A stretch of 64,000 nucleotides of DNA from Enhydrobacter aerosaccus (lineage in GTDB: Bacteria > Pseudomonadota > Alphaproteobacteria > Reyranellales > Reyranellaceae). Made by a program: the position numbers and the translations under genes. Shown here piece after piece: positions 44,426-53,732 of the stretch (within the stretch, counting starts at the first letter, position 1; every line of letters starts with the position of its first letter). Location: positions 124,001-188,000 of the forward strand of contig NZ_FUWJ01000006.1 of NCBI RefSeq assembly GCF_900167455.1, in the 5' to 3' direction. A model generated the notes under the pieces. That model ran no database searches, was not told the origin of the DNA, and saw nothing but the letters and a program-made list of their open reading frames with translations.

Positions 44426-45637
44426 TCACCTCTGGGTGCCGACTGCCGCCTTGCCGCTTTCGTTCTCCTGTCGGCGTCGGCGCGCTTCCTTTTCCACCGC
44501 GGCGACCAGCGACGGAATATGGGCAGCAATTTCGTAGAAGTCGCTCGCATAGAGGACCAGCAACGTGGTCGGTTGCGTCGTCACGATAGTGGCGCTGCGC
44601 GGCAGGCGGTCGAGCAGGGCCATTTCGCCAAAAAATCCGCCCTGACCAAGGCGCACCGGCTCGTGCGGCAGGCGAACCTCGACCTCTCCTTCGGAAATGA
44701 AGAACATCGCATCGCCGGGCTCATCGCGCCGCACGACCACGAACCGAGGTGGATAGTGCCGCACACGGAGCTTGCCGACGATCTCCGAGAGCGTAACGGT
44801 GCCGAGCTCGGCGAACATCGGTACTTTGACGACCTGGTCCCAGACGCGCAGATATTCGCGCCGGCGCTCCTCCTCGGCAAACCCGGTGGCAAGGATACCG
44901 GTCATCAGAGCCAGCACCAGGATGCCGCTTACCATGACCACTGATCCCACGATCCGACCGCCGGTCGTCAGGGGAACAATGTCGCCATAGCCCGTCGTTG
45001 TCAGCGTCACCACGGCCCACCACAGTGCGGCGGGCAGATTGCTGAAAGCCTCGGGCTGGCGTGCGCGCTCGAAGAAGTAGGTTGCGGTGGCGGCCGACAC
45101 CAACACGATGATGAAAATGATCAGCACCGAGGCCAGTGTCGCGCGCTCGTTGGAGATGACACGCGCAAGGGTACCCAATGCCGGCGCGTGGACACCGAGC
45201 TTGAGGATCCAGAGGATGCAAAAAAGCGCGGCCAGATCGCTGTCGGCCCCGACGGCATGGACCGAGATGGCGAAAGCCGGCACGATCGCCAGCAGCCCGA
45301 TCAGGCCGATGGGCGAGCAGGCCCAGCGTATACGGGCTCCCATCTCGGAGTGGCCGGCGTAGTTGGGTGCCTCCGGGGCGGTCCAGAGCCGCAGCGCGTA
45401 CTCGACGAGGAATACGACGGCCACCAGCATTATGACGAATGATGCGATTTCGTTCGCGAGGTCGGGCAGGCTATCGACCGACGATAGCGTTACGGCCAGA
45501 AGGCCCGCACCGAGCGCAAACAGATGGAAGGACTGCCAGCGCCGGCTCCCGGCGCCGCTGTCCGTCGGCTTGAGCGCCGTATAGAGGCGCTCGCCCAGGG
45601 TCGAAGACGTTGCCGGCACAGGACAAACCATAAGCAT
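44426..45637 (-). CDS. Cyclic-nucleotide-gated potassium channel (MloK1-like)
   Basis: 403 residues. Six transmembrane helices include a voltage-sensor-like domain with few S4 basic residues. The selectivity filter is TTTGYGDIVP near residue 215. The C-linker is FAEEERRREYLRVWDQV, and the cyclic-nucleotide-binding domain (about 270-385) ends with the phosphate-binding cassette GGFFGEMALLDRLPRSAT. This is the layout of the Mesorhizobium MloK1 channel. Two ATGs, at 45637 and 45631, are possible and neither has a good ribosome-binding site. It is transcribed alone. Confidence 0.88.
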   Translation of the reverse strand: MLMVCPVPATSSTLGERLYTALKPTDSGAGSRRWQSFHLFALGAGLLAVTLSSVDSLPDLANEIASFVIMLVAVVFLVEYALRLWTAPEAPNYAGHSEMGARIRWACSPIGLIGLLAIVPAFAISVHAVGADSDLAALFCILWILKLGVHAPALGTLARVISNERATLASVLIIFIIVLVSAATATYFFERARQPEAFSNLPAALWWAVVTLTTTGYGDIVPLTTGGRIVGSVVMVSGILVLALMTGILATGFAEEERRREYLRVWDQVVKVPMFAELGTVTLSEIVGKLRVRHYPPRFVVVRRDEPGDAMFFISEGEVEVRLPHEPVRLGQGGFFGEMALLDRLPRSATIVTTQPTTLLVLYASDFYEIAAHIPSLVAAVEKEARRRRQENESGKAAVGTQR

Positions 45638-45763
45638 CCCAGGCTATGATTTGCAACGTGGCTGCATCTGGTTAGCAGTTAATGGTGCCGGAGACTGAAC
45701 GGCGGGGGCGGCCCCTGCGGGGAAGAGAGCTTTGGCGCCTGCGAGCGTTGTGTCAGTTGTGCT

Positions 45764-47452
45764 CTATCCTTGCGATCCAGTCGCTGCCCGCACCAGCGGG
45801 TCATTGGTGTCCCTCAGGCGCGTTTCGGCCAGCTCGCCGGCCGCCTCAAGGATAGGGTAGGCGACCGATGTCACATGCCCGTTGATGCGCTTGAGATCGC
45901 GGATCACGTCCATGTGGATCGAACTGGTCTCGATCGACTCCGGCCGGCCCTGACGCAGTCGCGCGAAATGATTGTCGGCTGCCTTGGCTTCCGCTTCGCG
46001 TACCGAGGTCTTCTCGGCGACGAGACGCCGGGCCAAGGCAAGATCGCGGGTGGTAAAGACATTCAGTGCCAATTGAAGGTTCTCCAGCACGCGGGCGTGG
46101 AAGGCCTTGAGCTCCGCCAAGCCCTCCGGAGAGAAGGCGTAACGGTTTTTGATCTTCTTGTTCGCCAGCTCCATCAGGCTCTTGTCGATGATGTCGCCTA
46201 TGTGCTCGAGGTTGGTGGTGAATGTCAGGATCTCGACGTACCGCCGGCTCTCTTCCTCGCCGAGATCGTTGCGCGATACCTGGATCAGATAGAGCTTGAT
46301 GGCTTCGTAGAGCCGATCGATGGCGTTGTCCGCGTGTTCGATCGTGCGGACGCCCTTCTGATCGTTCTGCTCGAACACCGTCATCGTCTGGCGCAGCATG
46401 TCCGCCACCTTGTCGCCGAGGTTGAGCGTTTCGCGCATGGCACAGGCCAGCGCCTCGGTGGGCGTGTCGAGAACGTTCGGGTCGAGATGTCGAGGCTGGC
46501 CGGGATCATCGGTAAGGGGCTTGCTGGGGACCAGACGTCGACAGAGGTTGGCCATCGGGTCGGTCAGCGGCAGGAAGACAACCGCTGCCACCAAGCTGAA
46601 CAAGGTGTGGAAATTGACTGCAACGCGCGCTGCCGCCGGTTCCAGCAAGCCGAGCCCGTGACTTACCGGAACGAGGAAGGGGAGGAACGCGAGGCCGATC
46701 AGGAGTCTCGAGATCAGGTTGGCAAGCGGCACCCGCCGAGCCTCGATGTCTGTGGCCGACTGATCCATGTAGGGCGCCAGTGCACCGCCGATATTGGCGC
46801 CAATCACCAGGGCAAGGGCGAGCGGCTGGCTGACGATGCCGCTGGACGCGAAGGACATCACAAGCAGCACCATCGACAGGCTTGAATGGACGAACCAGGT
46901 GGCGAGCGTACCGAGAATGGCGGCAATGACATACTCGTCCTGCATGCCGGCCAGCAGGGCAATGAACGAGGGCGATGTCTGCAAAGGTTCGGTGGCCTGG
47001 GTCAGCAGGTGCAGCGACAGCAGCATCAAGCCCAATCCGATGGCGACGCGGCCGAGATGGCGGGGGCGGTCGGAATCGCTGGACAGGAAGGAAATGACGC
47101 CGACGGCAATCATCAATGGCGACAGCCAACCAAGATCGAACGAAAGAACCTGGGAGGTCAGCGTCGTGCCGACATTGGCGCCCAGCATCACCGCCAGCGC
47201 TATCGGCAGGGAGATCAGGCCACGACCCGCAAAGGAGGCGAGGAGAAGGGCTGTCGCCGTGCTCGACTGCAGAAGTCCAGTAAGCCCGACTCCCCCCGCA
47301 AAGGCGGTCAAACGATTGCGGGAGCAGAGTCCGATGGCACGGCGTAGCGTCGCGCCGAAGGCGCGCGTCAGGCCCGTTCGGACCATGCGCACACCCCACA
47401 AGAGCAAGGCAACGCTGCCCGCAACATTCAGGATGGTGTCGACGCCATGCAT
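45764..47452 (-). CDS. Na/Pi cotransporter family protein with C-terminal PhoU-like domain
   Basis: About 562 residues. Two PF02690-type inverted repeats of hydrophobic helices are recognisable by GLTGLLQSSTATALL and VIGANIGGALAPYMDQS (QSS motifs and the GANxG motif). The last ~200 residues form a soluble helical PhoU-like domain with TTNLEHIGDIIDKSL. The protein takes up, or in some families exports, phosphate with sodium. The ATG at 47452 is chosen over a GTG at 47461. It is divergent from a phosphonoacetate hydrolase gene, which releases phosphate. Confidence 0.88.
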   Translation of the reverse strand: MHGVDTILNVAGSVALLLWGVRMVRTGLTRAFGATLRRAIGLCSRNRLTAFAGGVGLTGLLQSSTATALLLASFAGRGLISLPIALAVMLGANVGTTLTSQVLSFDLGWLSPLMIAVGVISFLSSDSDRPRHLGRVAIGLGLMLLSLHLLTQATEPLQTSPSFIALLAGMQDEYVIAAILGTLATWFVHSSLSMVLLVMSFASSGIVSQPLALALVIGANIGGALAPYMDQSATDIEARRVPLANLISRLLIGLAFLPFLVPVSHGLGLLEPAAARVAVNFHTLFSLVAAVVFLPLTDPMANLCRRLVPSKPLTDDPGQPRHLDPNVLDTPTEALACAMRETLNLGDKVADMLRQTMTVFEQNDQKGVRTIEHADNAIDRLYEAIKLYLIQVSRNDLGEEESRRYVEILTFTTNLEHIGDIIDKSLMELANKKIKNRYAFSPEGLAELKAFHARVLENLQLALNVFTTRDLALARRLVAEKTSVREAEAKAADNHFARLRQGRPESIETSSIHMDVIRDLKRINGHVTSVAYPILEAAGELAETRLRDTNDPLVRAATGSQG

Positions 47453-47519
47453 GATCTGCACAACCTACGCTTCGCGGAAGGGTGATGAAAGTTTTTTGAC
47501 ATCGGGCAAATGGCGGCGC

Positions 47520-47530
47520 CACTGGCAGTG
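47520..47530. promoter_or_regulatory. Dyad in the Na/Pi transporter / phosphonoacetate hydrolase promoter region
   Basis: CACTGGCAGTG is a perfect dyad around a central G, flanked by GC on the left and CC on the right, 26 bp before the hydrolase ATG. A TTGACA-like -35 is at 47496-47501, but no matching -10 is seen. A PhoB box (CTGTCAT-like repeat) was not recognised. Confidence 0.3.
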
Positions 47531-47556
47531 CCATAGTGGACGCAGTAGAAGGAAAT

Positions 47557-48819
47557 ATGTCTCCCGATAGTCTTGATGCGGGCCGCGATACGGTAACAGT
47601 GAACGGCCGGATCTACCGGCTCCCGCAACAGCCGACGATCGTCATCTGCATTGATGGCTCGGAGCCAGGCTATATCGAACGTGCTGTCGAGGCTGGACGG
47701 GCACCCTGGTTCGCGAAGGTGCTGAAAGAGGGCACAAACCTCCTTGCCGACTGCGTCATGCCCTCCTTCACCAATCCCAACAACCTTTCCATCGTCACTG
47801 GGCAACCGCCGTCGGTGCACGGCATTTGTGGCAACTATCTGCTCGATCCCGAGACCGGTCGGGAAGTGATGATGAACGACCCGAAATTCCTGCGCGTGGA
47901 GACGGTATTTCCGGCTTTTCAGCGCGCCGGTTGCCGCATCGCGATTGTCACCGCAAAGGACAAGCTGCGTGGATTGCTGGGCAACGGATTGCGGCTCGAA
48001 CCGGGCAAGGCCTGCAGCTTCTCCTCGGAGAAATCCGACCAGGCAACTCCGACGGAGAACGGCATCGCCGATGTGAATGCCCTGGTCGGTCGTCCAGTGC
48101 CTGACGTGTACAGCGCGGCGCTGTCGGAGTTCGTGTTCGCCGCCGGCGTGAAGCTTATGGAACGTGATCGGCCCGAGATCATGTATCTTTCGACAACGGA
48201 CTACATCCAGCACAAACATCCGCCCGGCAGCCCGGTCGCCAACGAGTTCTATGCCATGATGGATGGTTACCTGGCCAGGCTGGAAGGGCTGGGGTGCACT
48301 CTTGTGATCACCGCTGATCACGGCATGAACGACAAGCACGATGCTGCTGGCCGACCGGATGTACTGTACCTGCAGGATCTGTTCGATGGATGGTTGGGGA
48401 CCGGAAAAGCGCGGGTCATCCTGCCGATCACCGACCCGTATGTGGTCCATCACGGGGCGCTTGGATCCTACGCTGTTGTCTACCTGCCGGCCGGTGCCGG
48501 AGTGGAAGAGTGGGGCGCCCGGCTCGAGGCCATGCCAGACATTGAACTAGCGATACCGAGAGTAGAGGCGGCCTCTCGCTTCGAGCTGCCGGCCGACCGT
48601 CTCGGCGATCTCGTCGTCATCTCCAAGCGACATAAGGTGCTCGGCACCTCGGCCTCACGGCACGATTTGTCCGGTTTGACGGAACCGCTGCGCAGCCATG
48701 GCGGACTTTCGGAACAGAAAGTGCCGCTGATCTGCAATCGGCAGCTCGTTGATCAGACGATGGCCCGGCGCTGGCGAAACTTCGATGCCTTCGATCTGGG
48801 GCTGAACCTCGTCGCCTGA
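47557..48819 (+). CDS. phnA: Phosphonoacetate hydrolase (PhnA-type, alkaline phosphatase superfamily)
   Basis: 420 residues. CIDGSEPGYIERAVEAG carries the first metal Asp, MPSFTNPNNLSIVTG the nucleophilic Thr, STTDYIQHKHPPG metal Asp/His, and ITADHGMNDKHD the second Asp-His pair. These are the residues of the zinc enzyme that cleaves phosphonoacetate to acetate and phosphate. The ATG at 47557 follows AAGGA; an upstream GTG at 47536 would add seven residues. The divergent Na/Pi symporter suggests a shared phosphate theme. Confidence 0.88.
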   Translation: MSPDSLDAGRDTVTVNGRIYRLPQQPTIVICIDGSEPGYIERAVEAGRAPWFAKVLKEGTNLLADCVMPSFTNPNNLSIVTGQPPSVHGICGNYLLDPETGREVMMNDPKFLRVETVFPAFQRAGCRIAIVTAKDKLRGLLGNGLRLEPGKACSFSSEKSDQATPTENGIADVNALVGRPVPDVYSAALSEFVFAAGVKLMERDRPEIMYLSTTDYIQHKHPPGSPVANEFYAMMDGYLARLEGLGCTLVITADHGMNDKHDAAGRPDVLYLQDLFDGWLGTGKARVILPITDPYVVHHGALGSYAVVYLPAGAGVEEWGARLEAMPDIELAIPRVEAASRFELPADRLGDLVVISKRHKVLGTSASRHDLSGLTEPLRSHGGLSEQKVPLICNRQLVDQTMARRWRNFDAFDLGLNLVA

Positions 48820-48838
48820 AGGTGCTAGCCTTCAGCAC

Positions 48839-49195
48839 ATGAGCACACAGACCTATACCGGAAGCTGCCACTGTCGCGCCGTCGCTTTCACGGTCGATCT
48901 CGATCTTGATCAGGCGTTGCGATGCAACTGTTCGATCTGCACCAAGCTCGGCGCCGTGTGGGCATTTGCGCCCAAGGCCAGGATGACGTTCACGTCGGGG
49001 GCGGACGCACTCGACGACTATCAGTTTGGCCAGAAGCGACTGCATCATCGCTTCTGCCGCCACTGCGGCATCGAGAGCTTCGCCGAAGGGGTCGCGCCGG
49101 ATGGCACGCCGACCGTCGGTATCAACCTGCGCTGCCTGGACGGCGTCGAGATCGAGAAACTCACGCCGCGTCTACACGACGGTCGCAGTCTTTAG
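48839..49195 (+). CDS. GFA (glutathione-dependent formaldehyde-activating) family protein
   Basis: 118 residues. The zinc-binding cysteines are in GSCHCRAVAF, RCNCSICTKLG and HRFCRHCGIESF, matching the GFA/CENP-V fold. Members bind two zinc ions and some bind glutathione; most have no known reaction. It lies 19 bp after phnA and 24 bp before the PEP-mutase-fold gene, so all three may be one transcript, but the biochemical link is unclear. Confidence 0.87.
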   Translation: MSTQTYTGSCHCRAVAFTVDLDLDQALRCNCSICTKLGAVWAFAPKARMTFTSGADALDDYQFGQKRLHHRFCRHCGIESFAEGVAPDGTPTVGINLRCLDGVEIEKLTPRLHDGRSL

Positions 49196-49219
49196 GGCCC
49201 GCCAAGCAGGAGAAATGTC

Positions 49220-50044
49220 ATGGCAATAAGCCAGGCCGACAAGGCGATGAAATTCCGTGCCCTTCACGAGAGGGCAGGAGCATTCGTCATCGCCAATCCT
49301 TGGGATGCCGGTTCGGCCCGCATCCTGGCCGGATTGGGATTCGAAGCGCTTGCAACGTCGAGCGGGGCCAAGGCGGCTGTTCTGGGCAAGCGCGATGGCA
49401 AGATCACGCGCGAAGAGGCCCTGGCGAACGCCAGGATGATCGTCGAGGCAACCGACTTGCCAGTGGCGGGCGATCTCGAGAAGGGATTCGGGGACTCGCC
49501 ACAGGCGGCGGCCGAGACGATTCGCGAGGCCTGCAATGTCGGACTGGTCGGCGGTTCGATCGAGGATGCCACGGGCGACAAGGACGCTCCGCTCTTCGAT
49601 CTGGAGACTGCGGCGGTTCGGGTGAAAGCTGCCGTACAGGCAGCCCGTTCGCTTCCCATTCCCTTTGTCCTGACTGCCCGTGCTGAGGGCTTCCTGCGCG
49701 GCCGGCCCGACCTCGAGGACGTGATCAAGCGGCTGCAGGCTTTCGAAGCCGCCGGCGCGGACGTGCTGTTCGCGCCCGGCCTGCCAGATCTGGAGGCCGT
49801 CAGGAAAGTGTGCAGTTCTCTGAAGAAGCCGTTCAACTTCATGGTCGGCATCAAGGGCAAATCCTTCAGCAAACAGGATCTTGAGGCTGCCGGCGTGAAG
49901 CGGATCAGCCTTGCGACGTCCCTTTATCGGGCTGCCATGACGGGACTGCTTGAAGCTGCGCGCGAAGTGCAGGAAAAAGGCAGCTTCGGCTATCTCGATC
50001 GCTCCATCACCACTCCGGAGCTCAACGCCTTCATGAAGGACTGA
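49220..50044 (+). CDS. Isocitrate lyase / PEP mutase superfamily protein
   Basis: 274 residues of the swivelling beta/alpha barrel fold. VIANPWDAGSARILAGLGF is the N-terminal block, GDLEKGFGDSP and GSIEDATGD hold the magnesium-site acids. The KKCGH cysteine loop of isocitrate and methylisocitrate lyases is absent and so is the EDKxxxKxNS loop of true PEP mutase, so neither activity is likely; oxaloacetate-decarboxylase- or phosphonopyruvate-hydrolase-like roles are possible. The position near phnA makes a C-P role tempting but unproven. Confidence 0.83.
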   Translation: MAISQADKAMKFRALHERAGAFVIANPWDAGSARILAGLGFEALATSSGAKAAVLGKRDGKITREEALANARMIVEATDLPVAGDLEKGFGDSPQAAAETIREACNVGLVGGSIEDATGDKDAPLFDLETAAVRVKAAVQAARSLPIPFVLTARAEGFLRGRPDLEDVIKRLQAFEAAGADVLFAPGLPDLEAVRKVCSSLKKPFNFMVGIKGKSFSKQDLEAAGVKRISLATSLYRAAMTGLLEAAREVQEKGSFGYLDRSITTPELNAFMKD

Positions 50045-50045
50045 C

Positions 50046-51530
50046 GTGCCCGATACCCAGATCATCTCGACGAGTGCCGTCGAGCATTTCGACGTGCTCA
50101 TTGTTGGGGCCGGCCTGTCGGGGATCGGGGCTGCCTGGCACTTGCAGAAGGAATGCCCGAGCAAGAGCTTCGCTATCCTTGAAGGACGCGCGGCCAGCGG
50201 CGGCACCTGGGACCTGTTCCGCTATCCAGGTATCCGCTCGGACTCCGACATGTACACCTTGGGCTATCGTTTCCGTCCCTGGAAGGATGCCAAGGCGATC
50301 GCGGACGGGTCGTCGATCCTGAGCTACATCCGTGAGGTTGCGAACGATCATGGCATCGATCGCCGCATCCGCTATCAGCATCGCGTCGTGGCGGCGTCGT
50401 GGTCAACCCCGGAAGCGCGTTGGACGGTGGAAGTCGAGTGTGGGCCCGAACGGGAACTGCGGCGCTACAGTTGCAGCTTTCTGTGGATGTGTAGCGGCTA
50501 TTACAGCTACGAGGGCGGCTATCTGCCGACGTTTGCCGGCATGGATCGCTTCAAGGGCCGTATCGTCCATCCGCAGAACTGGCCACAGGATCTCGATTAT
50601 TCCGGCAAGAGCGTGGTCGTGATCGGCAGCGGCGCGACGGCAGTGACGCTCGTTCCGGCCATGGCGAATTCGGGTGCCGCCCACGTCACCATGCTGCAGC
50701 GCTCGCCGACCTACATGACAATGCGGCCGTCGAAGGATCCATTTGCCAACAAGATGCGCCGCCGCTTGCCGCTCAAGCTCGCCTATGCGGTCACACGGTG
50801 GCGGAACGTGCTGTTCGGCATGTATTTCTACCAGCTCTGCAAGCGCCAGCCAGAGAAGGTGAAGCGCCTGCTGCTGGGCGGGGTACGCCAGGCGCTGGGG
50901 CCGGACTACGATGTCGAAAAGCACTTCACGCCCGCCTACAAGCCGTGGGACCAGCGGCTGTGCCTGGTACCGGATGCGGACTTTTTCCGCGCCATTCGGC
51001 AGGGCAAGGTGTCGGTCGTTACCGACCATATCGAGACCTTCACCGAGAGTGGCCTGAAGCTGAAGTCTGGCCAGGAACTGGCCGCCGATATCATCGTCAC
51101 GGCGACGGGTCTCGTGCTGGTCCCGCTGGGGGGTGTCAGGCTCGCCATCGATGGCCGCAAAGTCGAGACGTCCGAGACCTTCATCTACAAGGGCATGATG
51201 TATTCGGACATTCCGAACCTCGCGTCGGTGTTCGGCTACACGAACGCCTCGTGGACGCTGAAGGCGGATCTCGTGTGCGAGTATGTCTGCCGGCTGCTGA
51301 ATCTCATGGACCGCAAGGGCTATCGCTACTGCATGCCGCATAACGCCGATCCGGCCTTGACGGCAGAGCCTTGGGTGAATTTTTCGTCGGGCTATATCCA
51401 GCGTGCCTTGAAGCATCAGCCCAAGCAGGGCTCGAAGCGTCCCTGGAAACTCTATCAGAATTACGTGCTCGATCTCTTGAGCCTGCGTTTTGGCTCGTTG
51501 CGTGATCGGGCAATGACCTTCGTTCGCTGA
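50046..51530 (+). CDS. FAD-dependent monooxygenase, Baeyer-Villiger type I
   Basis: 494 residues. FAD-binding GAGLSGIG near residue 24, GGTWDLFRYPGIRSDSDMYT, the BVMO fingerprint FKGRIVHPQNWP (FxGxxxHxxxWP), and the NADPH site VVIGSGATAVTL are all present. The fingerprint separates Baeyer-Villiger enzymes from other flavin monooxygenases. Such enzymes turn ketones into esters; EtaA-like members have broad scope. The GTG start at 50046 lies 1 bp after the previous stop, indicating coupling. Confidence 0.87.
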   Translation: MPDTQIISTSAVEHFDVLIVGAGLSGIGAAWHLQKECPSKSFAILEGRAASGGTWDLFRYPGIRSDSDMYTLGYRFRPWKDAKAIADGSSILSYIREVANDHGIDRRIRYQHRVVAASWSTPEARWTVEVECGPERELRRYSCSFLWMCSGYYSYEGGYLPTFAGMDRFKGRIVHPQNWPQDLDYSGKSVVVIGSGATAVTLVPAMANSGAAHVTMLQRSPTYMTMRPSKDPFANKMRRRLPLKLAYAVTRWRNVLFGMYFYQLCKRQPEKVKRLLLGGVRQALGPDYDVEKHFTPAYKPWDQRLCLVPDADFFRAIRQGKVSVVTDHIETFTESGLKLKSGQELAADIIVTATGLVLVPLGGVRLAIDGRKVETSETFIYKGMMYSDIPNLASVFGYTNASWTLKADLVCEYVCRLLNLMDRKGYRYCMPHNADPALTAEPWVNFSSGYIQRALKHQPKQGSKRPWKLYQNYVLDLLSLRFGSLRDRAMTFVR

Positions 51531-51541
51531 TAGATATCGCT

Positions 51542-53476
51542 CTACCGCTTTGCCGGATTGATCTCGACTGCCCGTACGGCACCGTTATTGACAACGACGA
51601 GTGCCGTCTTGCCGTCGGGCGTAACGGCTGCGACGGTATCGCCGTCGATCGATTGGCTGAAACGCACGGTACCATCCGGGCCGTCGGCCACCAGCCGGCG
51701 CTGGTTGACTCGGAAAAGCGAGCCGTCGGCCAGCAGGCCCGCGAAGGCTCCATCGCGATTCTCGATGCTGCCGCCATCGGCCGGCCTCCAGACCAGCAGA
51801 TGCGGAGGCAGATTCCGAGGCTGGTCGTACAATACGATGGTCTTGCCATCGGCTGAAATGGTGAGGCTGGGTTGGCTGAGGCCCGATACGGGAATCCGCT
51901 GCTGTCGTAACGGCTTGCCGTCGCTGTCCCAGGCAGCAAGCCGTCCGTCGGCTGTGAAGACAGCAATGACAGTGGCCGAGGCGGCTGCGGCTTCCGGCGC
52001 AAGCTTTGTCTCGTTTCCGAACAGCATGCGTCCCAGCACCCGGCCGTCGAAGCCAAGGACCAGGAAGCCGGTCCCGTCGGGCAGCGGTCGCAGAATGCGA
52101 TCGTCGAGCAGGATCATGGCGTTGTTCGTCGCACCGCTGGTTGCGGCCGGAAAGCGAATTGGCCTGCCGATGCCCTTCCAGTTCTCGTCGAACACTTCGA
52201 ACTGTCCGTCGGGCTCCAGCACCGCCACCCGCCGCCCGTTCGGGGAAGCAAACAGGCGGGGCATCTGGGTCGGCACATTGCTCGAAGGGGGAAGCGGCTT
52301 CCACAGCCGCAACGGCTCGCCCACTTCCTTGCCGTCGAGTCCCCAGACCCGCAGCCGGCCGTCGGGGGAGAGGGTGACGAGCCGGGTGCCGCCAGCGATC
52401 GAGCGCACGGCCAGCGGCTGGCCAAATTCGGCGAAAGGCTGCGGTACGACGCGTTGTCCGTTGCCATCGAGCAACACGAGGCCTTCTGCGGCGGCGACGG
52501 CGATCCGGTTGCCGTCCGACGAAACGGCAACGCGCCTTGGCGTCTTGAGCGGAAGATCGTTGTTGGAAAGGGGCCCGTCTGGCGTCATGAAGCGCACATG
52601 ATCGCCGGACAGCAGCACGAAACCCGCCTTGCCGGGGAGCGCCGCAACATCTGCCGGATCGTCTGGCGGGAAGGGACCGGGTAAGGGGCGAGGGGTGCCA
52701 AGACGGCCCGGGGCGAGGGGCCAAAAGTCCAATCCTCCCCCGGATGTGTTGTTCGATCCGGTGTAGGCAACGGCGAGGGTACGCCCGTCGGTCGAGAAGA
52801 CATGGCGCTTTACGTAGGAACGCGGGACATCGGCATGCATGAGGCGGCTGCCGTCACGGCCAATGACGCGCAGGTCGCCGCAAAAACCCGCGATCGCGAG
52901 GAGCCGCTCGTCCGGTGAGAAGGCGGGGGCCGTTTCGATCCCCGCAGGCGGACAGATATCCGTAGACTTGCCGGCCATGCCGAGGGTGATGGTCGGCCCG
53001 TTAGGATGGCCATCTGATGTCGTCGACCGTAGCGTTTGCGTCTGCCGGAGCACCAGATTGTGGCTCACGGGTGCAACGCCGATGCCGGAAATGGGCTCGG
53101 GCAATGTGATGAGGAGCGTTGGACCGCCGCCTTCGATCGGCCAGCTCAGGAGGCGGCCGTCGCCGCCGCCAGTGACGATATGCTTGTCATCGAGCCAGGC
53201 CGCCGATGCTGCCAGTTCGGGCAGCGTGCGCAGGAGCAGCGTGCGTCCGTCTTTCGTGACCTGCACCAGGTTCGTTTTTAGATGTTGCTGACTGTCGGCG
53301 ACGGCCAGCAGCAGCATATCGGCGTTGCCGGGGCGGAATGACAGCGATGCGACAGAGCTGGGATCGTAAATGGGCAGGGCGCTCTGGGCGAAGACAGGAA
53401 CGGCGCTGCCGGCACCGGCCAGCAGACCTGCCGCCATCCTCGTTGCACACCGCCTCGCATCGCTCCAGCGGAGCAT
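51542..53476 (-). CDS. Secreted WD40/beta-propeller repeat protein
   Basis: 644 residues. The N-terminal signal-like segment is MAAGLLAGAGSAVPVFAQSA (after MLRWSDARRCATR), then a series of about 40-residue repeats with recurrent S-x-D-G-x-x-I/L-x-V/L-A and L-x-x-W/V-G-L-D-G patterns, for example LSPDGRLRVWGLDG and ISADGKTIVLYD. These imply two stacked beta-propellers in the periplasm. No catalytic motif is visible. The ATG at 53476 follows GAGAGGCGG; the longer frame has no signal-like start. It is divergent from the FAD oxidoreductase operon. Confidence 0.72.
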   Translation of the reverse strand: MLRWSDARRCATRMAAGLLAGAGSAVPVFAQSALPIYDPSSVASLSFRPGNADMLLLAVADSQQHLKTNLVQVTKDGRTLLLRTLPELAASAAWLDDKHIVTGGGDGRLLSWPIEGGGPTLLITLPEPISGIGVAPVSHNLVLRQTQTLRSTTSDGHPNGPTITLGMAGKSTDICPPAGIETAPAFSPDERLLAIAGFCGDLRVIGRDGSRLMHADVPRSYVKRHVFSTDGRTLAVAYTGSNNTSGGGLDFWPLAPGRLGTPRPLPGPFPPDDPADVAALPGKAGFVLLSGDHVRFMTPDGPLSNNDLPLKTPRRVAVSSDGNRIAVAAAEGLVLLDGNGQRVVPQPFAEFGQPLAVRSIAGGTRLVTLSPDGRLRVWGLDGKEVGEPLRLWKPLPPSSNVPTQMPRLFASPNGRRVAVLEPDGQFEVFDENWKGIGRPIRFPAATSGATNNAMILLDDRILRPLPDGTGFLVLGFDGRVLGRMLFGNETKLAPEAAAASATVIAVFTADGRLAAWDSDGKPLRQQRIPVSGLSQPSLTISADGKTIVLYDQPRNLPPHLLVWRPADGGSIENRDGAFAGLLADGSLFRVNQRRLVADGPDGTVRFSQSIDGDTVAAVTPDGKTALVVVNNGAVRAVEINPAKR

Positions 53477-53620
53477 CCGCCTCTCATCCCCCACAGCCGG
53501 TGTCACCGTAGTAAGGATGTCCTGTGCCGCCGACAAGGCTGCAGATGGATCGAGGGGCCGGCTCGGTGAATGGCGGCAAAGGGTCGCTGACCGAGGAGAG
53601 GGAAATACCAGTCCGTAGCC

Positions 53621-53640
53621 CTTGTAGTCGTGTCTACAAG
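53621..53640. promoter_or_regulatory. Inverted repeat in the divergent WD40 / FAD-oxidoreductase promoter
   Basis: CTTGTAG-TCGTGT-CTACAAG, a perfect 7-bp inverted repeat with a 6-nt spacer, 93 bp before the oxidoreductase start. The TTGTA...TACAA arms resemble sites of GntR/FadR-type regulators. No regulator gene is adjacent. Confidence 0.5.
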
Positions 53641-53732
53641 AGGAAAGATCATTGCTTCGTCGTTGAACGGAAGCTCGAAACGACGTCTCATGCCTTCTGT
53701 CATTCCGCGTTAAGTTTTGGAAGAGCAGACCC

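Noticed and set aside
49220..50044. Assignment as phosphoenolpyruvate mutase and hence a phosphonate biosynthesis locus
   Set aside because: The EDKxxxKxNS loop is missing and no phosphonopyruvate decarboxylase gene is present.
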